From assembly GCA_014155875.1 (NCBI GenBank), contig JACEFZ010017857.1, positions 132,501 to 196,500 on the forward strand: a stretch of DNA of 64,000 bases, in the 5' to 3' direction. The translations under genes and the position numbers were made by a program. The DNA comes from Cepaea nemoralis. Taxonomy: Eukaryota; Mollusca; Gastropoda; Stylommatophora; Helicidae. Below are positions 54,960 to 64,000 of this stretch, piece after piece (within the stretch, counting starts at the first letter, position 1; each line of letters starts with the position of its first letter). The notes beneath the pieces are model-generated. The model saw only the letters and a list, made by a program, of their open reading frames with translations. It had not been told where the DNA came from and did no database searches.

Positions 54960-55350
54960 TTGTTGTCTTGCACTTGTTCTTGTACTTGTTTTTGTACTTG
55001 GTTTTCTCGTACTTGCTCGTCTGGTGTGTGTTCTTGTACATGTTCATGTACTTGGTTTTCTCGTACTTGCTCGTCTGGTGTGTGTTCTTGTACATGTTCA
55101 TGCACTTGGTTTTCTTTTTCTTGTACTTGTTCTTGTACTTGTTCTTGTACTTGTTCTTGTATTCGTCCCTGTGCTTGTTCTTGTACTTATTCTTCTTGTA
55201 CTTGTTCTTCTGGTATGTGTTCTCGTACTTGTTATTCTTGTTCATGTACTTGTTCTTGTAATTGTTCTTGTACTTGTTCTTGTACTTGTTCTTCTTGTTA
55301 TTTACTTGTTCTTGTTCTTTTTGTAATTGTTCTTCTTGTACTTCTCCTGC
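54960..55350. repeat. TTGTACTTGTTC tandem repeat with a 54-bp duplicated block
   Basis: 12-bp cttgtacttgtt units; 54995-55050 and 55050-55104 are near-identical 54-bp blocks with tctggtgtgtgttcttgtac. Open frames on both strands are repeat artefacts. 55351-55799 has no supported feature except an end motif shared with 20.67 kb. Confidence 0.9.
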
Positions 55351-55853
55351 AGCTACCTCCATGTCCTCCAAATATGATCCATCTCTGTAATTCTCTTCTC
55401 TTCTTGCCAGACAGGACAGTGTCTAGTTATATTGTCCTCAAGCAGATACATACTTTATGTAATTATTAAGCCCTTGAATATCCCAGGCAACGTTATAATG
55501 ACGTGTTATGGCCAGTTGTTTTCCTAGCAGACCATCCGTCCTGGACAAATCCCCGGAGTATTTCCAATGAGCCAATTAATTAGCCAAAAATGCGGGAAGT
55601 TTGAGACAATGGAATAGGGATATGTCGGTTGTACGAACGAACGAACTAACGAACTTTATTTTCAAAGGGTCACATGCATAAACACATACATACTTACATT
55701 CATACATGCATACATCATTTAAACAAAGCCGCACAGTTATACATCCACTCAATACCACACAAAAACACACACCACATATACTCACAATCTATGTTATGTA
55801 TGTTGTTTGTCCATCAAGAATGATGATGACCATTCATTTCATCCAGTGGGATT

Positions 55854-58117
55854 CTTCAATAACAGCTGGACCTTAGGCAGTGTACCACAAGCCTGGAGAG
55901 AAGCAATCATGATACCCCTCCTAAAATCAGGGAAAGATGGTTCCATTGCCTCTAGCTACAGACCAATTAGCCTCACCAGCTGTCTCTGCAAAACACTGGA
56001 GCGCATCATCAATCACAGACTGCAGTGGTACATTGAAAGTAAAAACATCCTTGTGCCACAGCAGGCTGGCTTTAGGCAGTGCTACTCTACGGAAGATCAG
56101 ACAACCTACCTCTCTCAAGAAATTGAGGATGCATTCCAAGAGAAGAAGCTGGTGCTTGCGGCATGGATAGATCTGAAGAAAGCCTTTGACAAAGTCTGGA
56201 AAGAAGGTCTGATGAAGAAACTGAGAAACTGCAAAGTCAATGGAAGAATGTACAAATGGGTGAAAGCATACTTGCACAACAGAAGAGCCCGAGTACAGAT
56301 AGACGGACTCAAGAGCAAGAAAGTACTACTGCGTCACGGTGTCCCCCAGGGCGGAGTCTTGTCCCCCACACTTTTTCTAATCTTCATCAATGATCTTGTT
56401 GCTCACCTACCGCATGGAATTAAAGCGGCAATGTACGCCGATGACCTGGTTCTATGGAGCACAAATGAATATGCATCAGTGGCCACCAGATTGCTACAAA
56501 GAGCTGTAGATACATTTGCTGTATGGGCAAATAGATGGTGTGTCAGCATAAACACTGACAAGTGCAGCACAACCCTATTTACCCTCTCTCCAAAACAAAG
56601 GCAGGGATCATCCAGATAAATGGAACACCCCTAAGAGAAGATAAAGAACCAACATACCTTGGAGTAACATTTGATGGCAAGCTGACATGGAGAAAGCACA
56701 TCAACAAAGCAGTAGCAAAAGCCAGAAGGAAAATAGCCATCCTGAGAAAGCTAAGTGGAACCACATGGGGAGCCAGTACGAAAATACTTAGCAAAGTTTA
56801 CCAACAGAGCATACGACCACACCTGGAATATGGGTCAACTGCGTGGTGTTCAGCATCAAACACCACACTACAAGAGCTGGACAAGGTGCAAAATCAAGCA
56901 CTTAGAGTCACCACAGAGGGATGAGATCAACCCCTATAGTGGGAAATGGAGAAGATGGGGAGGACACAGGCACTGAGTGAGCGCAGAGATACGAAAACGC
57001 TAATACAAGCAGAAAAGTTCCTCAGCTTGCCAGGCCACCCTATGAAGAACAGATTTGAAAACCTAGCTATGGGGCGGTTGAAAAGAAGTAGTTTTATCCA
57101 CCAGGCCAAACGACTCTGCAGAGAAACCACTGATTTGCCCACAGTTGGTATCCCCCTAACAACTATTCCAGAGCGAACTCCATGGAAAGATGAGCATAGA
57201 CTATCGTTACAAATCCAGACTAAAGTGAGAGGAATATTTGACAAGGAAGAACAGAACAGTGTGCAGCGCAGAACAGCCACTCTCAGCTTCCTTGATGAAG
57301 AATACCCACAGGACCTCTGGATCCGAGTCTACACAGATGGGTCAGCACAAAATGCTGTTCGAAATGGAGGAGCGGGAGTGTACATAGAATACCCAAATAA
57401 TACTAGGGACACAGCCAGAGTACCCACAGGAAAGTACTGCCATAACTATGATGCCGAAATTGAGGCAATCAAGATAGCAACAGAGAAATTACTAACTAAC
57501 AGCAATGGTACTCAACCTGTGGTGCTACTAACAGATGCAAAATCAGTACTCGAGGCGCTCCTCTCTGGGAAATTGCCAGTACTAAGGACACTACTTTCTG
57601 AACTTAGCAGTCAGCATAAAGTCACCATACAGTGGATACCATCCCACTGTGGAGTACCCGGAAACGACAGAGCTGATCAATTGGCTAAGGAAGGAGCCAA
57701 AGAAGAACAGCTTGATGTGCCCGTTACATACCACCAAAAGAAAAGAATGATCAAATCAGTCAGAAAGCCACCAAAACCTGCTCAAGATGACTACCACGTT
57801 ATGGACAGACCAGAACAAGTCATTATTCTGCGCCTCAGAACAGGACACAATAGATTACGCAACCACATGTATACAAAATTCAAGATTGGTGAAACAGCCA
57901 TGTGCACATGTGGATTGGCGTCGCAGACAGCAGAGCACATACTCCAAGACTGCCCAAAATATAACATATCTAGGCAAACCTTCTGGCCTAGAGAGACGAC
58001 AGTGGAAGATAAACTCTATGGACCACTGTGTGAACTGAAAAAAACAGTTCAATTCATGCAAGAGACGACATTGCAGATATAGACATATTTCAAGCGAACG
58101 AAAGAAGAAGAAGAAGA
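55854..58117 (+). mobile_element. LINE-I, RT plus RNase H, inserted with 13-bp target duplication
   Basis: Flanked by atccagtgggatt at 55841-55853 and 58118-58130. 5'-truncated at the start of the RT region; 3' end gcgaacg followed by (aag)n. RT, thumb and RNase H are all recognisable. RNase H plus RT places it in the I superfamily (I/Nimb/Ingi/R1-like). Two frameshifts. Confidence 0.93.
55856..58082 (+). pseudogene. LINE-I ORF2 remnant (RT - thumb - RNase H - CCHC-like)
   Basis: RT in 55856-56619: PQAWREAIMIPLLKSGKD, SSYRPISLTSCLCKTLERI, AWIDLKKAFDKVW, HGVPQGGVLSPTLFLIFIND, AMYADDLVLWS. Thumb in 56562-56924: YLGVTFDGKLTWRKHI and IRPHLEYGSTAW. RNase H in 56946-58082: VYTDGSAQNAVRNGGAG, YDAEIEAIKIA, LLTDAKSVLEAL, WIPSHCGVPGNDRADQLA, so D-E-D-D all present. 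A C..CG..H....C-type segment follows (CTCGLASQTAEHILQDC). Frameshifts near 56590 and 56925. The start codon sometimes read at 55807 lies outside the element. Confidence 0.92.
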
Positions 58118-58130
58118 ATCCAGTGGGATT

Positions 58131-58564
58131 GAAGGTGTGGAGCCGTGGGTTCTAAGATGGCTGATAAGGCCTATTTTGGCTCGAAATGTTCTTTGACAAT
58201 GTGGGCAAAGAATGCTTGACGTCTCTGGAGGAGGATTTCCTGCAGTGGTTTTTCTGTCCTGCCTTTTCTTCACAGCTCTTGCAGTCCTGGTTGCCTCACA
58301 TATGACTGCACCTTTGCGCAATGATGCACGCCACGAATTTCGGTCTCTGGCTGCAGCCTCCCAGGTGTGATGATGAATTCCAAAAGCATTCAGTGAAATT
58401 TTCAGAGTGTCTTTAAAACGTTTCCTCTGGCCACCTTGGGAGCGTTTACCACAACGCAGTTCGCTGTAGAAAATTCGTTTAGGGAGCCTGTGATCTGGCA
58501 TGCGGGTCAAGTGACCAGCCCAGCGAATCTGATTCTTCATCAGTAGAGTGTGGATACTGGGCAT
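58131..58564 (-). pseudogene. LINE-A2 C-terminal domain with C2H2 finger
   Basis: IRWAGHLTRMPDHRLPKRIF, GKRSQGGQRKRFKDTLK and DRNSWRASLRKG, then a linker and CPHCQRTFRAKIGLISHLRTH. The finger has C-x2-C-x12-H-x3-H spacing. The frame passes beyond 58131 into LINE-I sequence only by accident. Confidence 0.85.
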
Positions 58565-58583
58565 GGATGCTATTTCTAGGACT

Positions 58584-59693
58584 TCAGTGTCTGGAATCTT
58601 GTCTTGCCATTTTAATCTTCAGTAGCTTCCTTAGGCAGACTGTGTGGAAGTGGTTTAATTTCCTAGCGTGTCGCTGATAAACAGTCCAGGTTTCACAAGC
58701 ATATAGCAGTGTGGATAATACAACTGCTTTGTAGACTTTTAGCTTTGTTTGCAGGCTTATTCCAGTTCTGTCCCATACATTCTTGTACAGTCTGCCAAAG
58801 GCTGCACTGGCCTTGGAGATTCTTGCATTCACTTCGTCATCGATTGTAGCAGCTTGTGACACAGTGCTGCCAAGATAGTTGAATTTGTCCACAACACTTA
58901 GTCTATGATTATTCACTTTGATATTCGGCACAGTGTGATTATTCCCTGGAGCTGGCTGGTACATAACTACAGTCTTCTCCAAGTTGATATTGAGCCCAAA
59001 GTTGGCACAGGCATGTGAGAAAGCTGAAACATTATGTTGCATGTCCGCCTCTGCGTTGGCGTATAGAGCGCAATCATCAGCAAACAGGAGCTCTCTGACG
59101 GTGCCGCTGTCAATTTTGGTTTTAGCTTTCAGCCTTCTGAGATTGAATAACTTTCCATCCATACGGTAGTTGATGTCTATTCCAATGTCGTCGTTCTCGA
59201 AAGCATTCATCAACATGGCTGAAAACATGAGGCTGAACAGTGATGGTGCCAGGACACATCCTTGCTTCACTCCATTGGTTACAGGAAAGGGTTCAGACAG
59301 TTCACCATTTTCCTGTACTCTTGCCTGCATGCCGTCATGAAATAGCCGCACTATTTGGACAAACTTTCGTGGACAGCCATATTTTGCCATAATCTTCCAC
59401 AGTCCTTCTCTGCTGACTGTATCGAAAGCCTTGGTAAGGTCAATGAAAGTGGAGAACATTTCGCAGTTCTGTTCCTGACATTTCTCTTGCAGCTGCCTTG
59501 CAGCGAAAATCATGTCAACAGTTCCACGTTCTTTTCTGAAGCCACATTGACTCTCAGGAAGAAGACCTTGATCGAGATGGGCCGTGAGGCGATTGAGAAG
59601 AATTCTGGCGAGTATCTTCCCTGCAATTGAAAGCAAGGAGATGCCTCGGTGGTTGTCACAGGAACTCACAATCACAGACACATTAACAAACAT
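58584..59693 (-). pseudogene. LINE-A2 reverse transcriptase, long open segment
   Basis: About 360 codons. FSTFIDLTKAFDTVSREG (motif A), NGVKQGCVLAPSLFSLMF (motif B), ELLFADDCALYA (motif C, Asp-Asp kept), FNYLGSTVSQAATID and LLYACETWTVYQRH (thumb). The first ~10 residues are probably from outside the element. Frame breaks at ~58590; the rest continues as 58564-58049. Confidence 0.87.
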
Positions 59694-59709
59694 TTACTCA
59701 TACATAAAT

Positions 59710-59926
<217 letters not shown>

Positions 59927-59974
59927 ATATATCCTCATTCATATATAAAGCAAAGCACACACATATACTCCTAC

Positions 59975-60200
59975 ACACACATACACACACACACACACAC
60001 AGAGACACACACACATAATCGACAAATACACACTTTCACACACGCCCATACACAACTACTCACATAGTCGAACATCCCCATAATCACACTCCCACACACA
60101 CTTCCTTACACAATCACACTCCCACACACACTTCCTTACACAATCACAATCCCACATACACTTCCTTACACACATACGTATTCACGTACAATCACAAACA
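59975..60200. repeat. (CA)n and a ~30-bp CACTCCCACAC repeat
   Basis: acacacac runs at 59975-60015, then three units of acaatcacactcccacacac followed by acttcctt at 60080-60170. Confidence 0.85.
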
Positions 60201-60242
60201 TACGTGAATAGTAAGGAAGAATTGATCGTGTGTTTTGTGTGT

Positions 60243-60520
60243 GTGCCTCACTTTGAACTCAAGCGTAGTTCATAAACAGGCGACTAAATCTAGAGCACAG
60301 GACTGATTTTTGCCTGTTGGTTAGCTTTCCATATTTTCAGTGTCCCTCGCCATGAGGCGAACCAACTCCGACTTCAGATGTACTTGTAATTTACGTACAA
60401 AGTCAAACGTGAGAAGTCAACATTTTAGTTCATCTGACCAGTTGAACCCGCTACCCAGGCATCAGCACACTGGATGTTTAAGCTCGAGTACGCTTATCAA
60501 TTCGGCCACGCCGACCTGCA
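60243..60520 (-). mobile_element. SINE-B copy
   Basis: Minus strand: head ggcgtggccgaattgataag near 60515, box B gcgggttcaactgg near 60450, end cttgagttcaaagtgag at 60247. Confidence 0.85.
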
Positions 60521-60628
60521 AGTTGAGTTTATTAAGCAGAAATGTGCGGGTTTTCAGGTCGGATGGAATGTGAAGGTTTGTGGAAAGATTTACAAAATAT
60601 TGTATTGGACTTTGTAGGATGATAGAGC

Positions 60629-60868
60629 CCTCTCCGTGGCGATGGCGTAGCTGACGCGATTCGTAATGCCGCTTACCCGCGTTCAAAACTCAGCGGCGAC
60701 CGATTTGGCAGCAGATCGTGTCGCGCTGGTTTTAACGTGTTGGTATGGGAGTCGGTCGTTCAGAAAGCAATTGCAGACTATTGAACGTAAAACGCTTGCC
60801 AAGACATCAACAACGGCAGTAAAATGCTGGTGTTGACTGCAACGTCCTGCAAGGGATATGCAACTTTA
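60629..60868 (+). mobile_element. SINE-A, full length
   Basis: ctctccgtggcgatggcgta (head), cgcgttcaaaactcagc (box B), gcagcagatcgtgtcgcgct, gtcggtcgttcagaaagcaa, end caagggatatgcaact. 60869-61480 has no recognised feature. Confidence 0.88.
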
Positions 60869-61481
60869 AAAAAAAGGATGATACAAAAGAGGCCCCGGAG
60901 GTGTGTATATACAGAAGAATATGTCGTATTTCATGGTGAAAAAAAAAAGAAAAGAAAAAATGGAAACAATCAAATACAGGGATTCTAGAAAAAATTTGAA
61001 CTAAAATGCAGTTGATGAAATAAATAAAAGAGAAGCAAGTGAAATATTTCGGACACTCTAAAAGACATAACATTATAAGGAAACCTAAGCGGGTCTCAGA
61101 CGGGACAATGCATTCCCCGCTTTATCGACCCCTGTAATGTGACGTTACCACATCTTCGTGTTGTATGTGTGTGGAGTTCTACTGATCTATGACGCGCTAA
61201 GACTTTTTCTCTCGGGAGCTTTGTATTTGGGAATTACTGAAACTCACTGGTTCCCGTGAACCAGAGGGAACTTGTCTTAACGTACGTGGGTACTTCTGTA
61301 GTTAAATTTCGTATATTCTGAAGGAATTCGTAAGAAGTGAGTTCTATACACTTCGTTTCGGAATAGTCTCGAAGTAATGTTTTTGTATTCCGACTTTTTG
61401 TCGGAGATAACATCCGGGCTCGACCATAAGAAGTCATTTGTTGTCCTGTCACTGAATCGAAGAGGTCAGTCAGAAGAACTG

Positions 61482-62052
61482 CATATTACGCATCGTCTTG
61501 TAAACAGGAAGACAGCTGTATTATACGTGTCGTCTTGTAAACAGGAAGACAGCTGTATTATACGCGTCATCTAGTAAACAGGAAGAAAGCTGTATTATAC
61601 GCGTCATCTAGTAAACAGGAAGACAGCTGTATTATACGTGTGTAGTCTAGTAAACAGGAAGACAGCTGTATTATACGTGTCGTCTTGTAAACAGGAAAAC
61701 AGCTGTATTATACGTGTCGTCTTGTAAACAGGAAGACAGCTGTATTATACGTGTCGTCAAGTAAACAGGAAGACAGCTGTATTATACGTGTCGTCTAGTA
61801 AACAGGAAGACAGCTGTATTATACGTGTCGTCTTGTAAACAGGAAAACAGCTGTATTATACGTGTCGTCTTGTAAACAGGAAGACAGCTGTATTATACGT
61901 GTCGCATTGTAAACAGGAAGAAAGCTGTATTATACGTGTCGTCTTGTAAACAGGAAGACAGCTGTATTATACGTGTCGCATTGTAAACAGGAAGAAAGCT
62001 GTATTATACGCGTCATCTAGTAACAGTGAGACAGTTGTATTATACGCGTCAT
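61482..62052. repeat. 37-bp minisatellite, 15 units
   Basis: Unit: gtaaacaggaagacagctgt followed by attatacgtgtcgtctt. Variation is limited to a few positions (cgtctt, catcta, cgcatt); each unit has the palindrome acagctgt. Confidence 0.95.
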
Positions 62053-62159
62053 CATCTTCAATGATGTTTGGTATCATTATGAATACTCAAAATGTTCTTA
62101 GTGTGACATTATCTACAATATAAGACAGACAGAAAGACAAGAAGACAGACAGACATAAA

Positions 62160-62169
62160 ATAAGAAGTA

Positions 62170-62224
<55 letters not shown>
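62160..62224. repeat. (GAAA)n microsatellite
   Basis: About 14 units of agaa. Confidence 0.95.
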
Positions 62225-62471
62225 TTGAGGCTTGAACTACGCATACACGGAACATTGACATCGCGATTCTAGCCACCCACTCACACAACCACACACACCC
62301 ACCCACACACTCCTACCGACACCCACACACTAAGCGAACAAACATTACGATATCATCGGCCCGGCCGAGGACACCCAACCAGCACGAGAAGTATTGATGG
62401 GCACTCACAGAAGACCACCGACCAGAAGCTCAATATTGACATGGCTACATCACCAGCTGGCACACATCCAC

Positions 62472-62508
<37 letters not shown>

Positions 62509-62510
62509 GA
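62472..62510. repeat. (AAC)n microsatellite
   Basis: Thirteen caa/aac units. Surrounding 62225-62980 has no supported gene. Confidence 0.95.
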
Positions 62511-63017
62511 AATGACTTACCTGGGCGTGAGAAATATTACAGTAAACACAAACAATGCCGCATGCGTAATGCTCGTGCGTCTGATAAATGACTGCAAACT
62601 GTGGAATGACTTGGCATGCTGAAATCCCGGGCTTAGGCCATAGACCTTGAGTAGGGCAGGCTGACGTCACAGATCTGCCGATGTTGTGTAGCATGTTTTT
62701 GCCAGCGATGCGGCGGCGCGACCCTACAGCACTTGAGGGGATGGGGAGAGGGAGGGGGGAATGAAAGGTGTAGAGATGTGAAATATACAAACAGGGATAC
62801 ATACTTGAGTACGGACGTGTAAAATATTAGCTTTTTTTTTTTTTTAAATTTGCACTCTTACGTTGCTCCACTTCTGCATTTGGACGTAGAGACAATTGTT
62901 GTTTGGGATACTAGAGGCGTCTCGTTAACACAAGCTGCGGTTATCTGCACATTTTGTTCCTATTCTTAGTCCTCTTCTTCTTTTTATTCCTCTTTTTCTT
63001 CTTCTAGAAGCATAAGA

Positions 63018-63156
63018 ATTAGAAGAAGAAGAAGAAGAAGAAGAAGAAGAAGAAGAAGAAGAAGAAGAAGAAGAAGAAGAAGAAGAAGAAGAAGAAGAAG
63101 AGGAGGAGGGGGAGGACGAGGAGGAGGATGACGAGGAGGAGGAGGAGGATGAAGAA
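63018..63156. repeat. (GAA)n/(GGA)n purine tract
   Basis: About 27 GAA units, then gaggag and gatgag variants; 139 bases nearly all purine on the + strand. Confidence 0.95.
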
Positions 63157-63449
63157 GTGAAATGTGACATAAAATGTCTCTCACTGTCAAAGGCTATTGA
63201 TATTCTAATACCAATACGTGACAAATCGAGTAGATATATAACATTTCAGGCGAATGGGATAAGATATTATTAACAATACGACATCCACAACAATATGGCG
63301 GATAGGCTGTTGATTTATTAAGGCCAATGGAGTGCTTTTGCGTGTGGCTACGGTTTGCTGGCTCAATTTCCTCAAGTTGACTGGTAGGACATGGTTCCGT
63401 CGCACAGTTACTGAGTTCAGTATAGCCGAGTATAAATAATAGCTTATTT

Positions 63450-63685
63450 CCATGGCGAAGGAGTTACAGGCGCGGTTTGTAATTCCACTTACCGGCGTTC
63501 AAAACACACATGCGCTCGATTTGGCAGCATACTGCGTTGCGCTGGGTTTTAACGAATTGGTATGGGATCCGGTTGTTCAGAAAGCACAGGCAAACTAGTG
63601 AATGTAAACTTGCCAAGAGATCACAACAGCAGTAAAATGTTGGTGTTGACAGCGATGTCATGTAATGGGTATGCAAAGATAAAAA
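63450..63685 (+). mobile_element. SINE-A, full length
   Basis: Head ccatggcgaaggagttacag, box B ggcgttcaaaacacaca, body and end taatgggtatgcaaag. Confidence 0.87.
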
Positions 63686-63736
63686 AGAACTAATAGCAAA
63701 ATCAAAAGTTGAACCACAAGACCACATTTTTTTTTG

Positions 63737-63935
63737 GTGCATATCCTGTACAGGACATCGCTGTCAACATCAGCATCTTTCAGGTGATTGTTGATTTCTT
63801 GGCAAGATTACGCTCAGTAGTTTACCATTGCTTTCTGAGCGGCCAGCTCACATATCCCGTAAGTTACCGACGCGATTCGAACCACTGCTGATTCTCACCG
63901 TCGTCACGTCACTTACGAGAGTATACGAGATTACG
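63737..63935 (-). mobile_element. SINE-A, tail-to-tail with the previous one
   Basis: Minus strand: box B gtggttcgaatcgcgtc near 63885, body gctcagaaagcaatggtaaa, tail gttgacagcgatgtcctgta at 63760. Confidence 0.85.
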
Positions 63936-63941
63936 GAGAAA

Positions 63942-64000
63942 AGTTGCTAGTCTAAATGAAATGTGTAAGGAACATAACATGAAAATTAGCACAAGTAAAA
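63942..64000 (+). mobile_element. start of a LINE-D copy, cut by the window edge
   Basis: Reads LNEMCKEHNMKISTSK, matching the LINE-D RT segment at 20399-20340 on the other strand. Confidence 0.75.

Larger units (their letters stand above)
55800..59665 (-). mobile_element. LINE-A2, 5'-truncated, interrupted by LINE-I
   Basis: Minus strand: RT from CDNHRGISLLSIAGKILARI (59665) through the thumb, a C2H2 tail finger and a 3' UTR that ends near 55800. The 3' UTR is cut at 55854-58117 by LINE-I. RT motifs are complete, so this is the best-preserved RT in the window. Architecture equals LINE-A (no RNase H, C-terminal finger), but the proteins differ. Confidence 0.9.

Noticed and set aside
54811..55469. 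Frames up to 174 codons rich in Leu/Cys/Val, and antisense Lys/Asn frames
   Set aside because: Produced by TTGTAC and GTT repeats; several frames open at once on both strands.
55807..55855. N-terminal start of the LINE-I reading frame
   Set aside because: These codons lie in the flanking LINE-A2 3' UTR and target duplication, before the element begins.
62925..63224. Poly-Ser / poly-Leu minus-strand frames
   Set aside because: Translation of the GAA tract.

Overview
This is a eukaryotic nuclear window: it has a spliced gene with GT-AG introns, a nuclear tRNA gene, dense non-LTR retrotransposons, tRNA-headed SINEs, hAT and mariner DNA transposons, and kilobases of mini- and microsatellite. 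The style of the reverse transcriptase fragments and SINEs reminds me of gastropod mollusc genomes (sea slugs in particular), but that is an impression, not something the sequence proves. There is no sign of bacterial or organellar DNA. The one host protein gene I can prove is a complete five-exon MPHOSPH6 (MPP6, nuclear exosome cofactor; 159 codons) on the + strand at 10187-17587. Its exons are 54-126 bp and its introns are filled with transposon debris. A tRNA-Arg(CCT) gene lies at 23305-23377. LAYOUT. 0-3.2 kb: tail of a LINE derivative, a hAT MITE with 15-bp inverted ends, a 47-bp minisatellite split by a LINE piece, a SINE. 3.2-8 kb: palindromic CACGTG repeats, a repeat-rich block with two tRNA-Asp-like remnants, then a 1334-bp hAT transposon with a perfect 8-bp target duplication inside a LINE. 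8-10.1 kb: SINEs and two minisatellites reaching almost to the MPHOSPH6 start codon. 10.2-17.6 kb: MPHOSPH6. 17.6-31 kb: minisatellites, LINE 3' ends of several families, SINEs, the tRNA gene. 31.2-34.4 kb: a nearly complete but frameshifted LINE (endonuclease, RT, C-terminal zinc finger). 34.9-36.5 kb: LINE fragments. 36.5-39.3 kb: a very long ~36-bp minisatellite with a SINE inserted in it. 40.3-48.4 kb: a CTAC-type microsatellite split by a young LTR retrotransposon (2.1-kb near-identical LTRs, 5-bp target duplication, tRNA-Pro-type primer site, no recognisable gag or pol). 48.8-49.4 kb: mariner remnants. 51.3-53.1 kb: 26-bp and 54-bp tandem arrays. 53.5-54.6 kb: an inverted pair of LINE copies. 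55.8-59.7 kb: an RNase H-bearing LINE inserted, with a 13-bp target duplication, into a second LINE. 59.7-64 kb: microsatellites, SINEs, a 37-bp array. RELATIONS. Insertion order can be read at many places because target duplications survive. Private labels used below: LINE-A (31 kb type, C2H2 tail), LINE-A2 (58 kb type), LINE-B (the 5.6/28/54 kb type), LINE-D (19-20 kb type), LINE-E (25 kb type), LINE-F (12 kb, RNase H), LINE-I (56 kb, RNase H), and SINE-A, -B, -C, -D. These are descriptive labels, not database names. No LINE copy in the window looks able to make a full protein.
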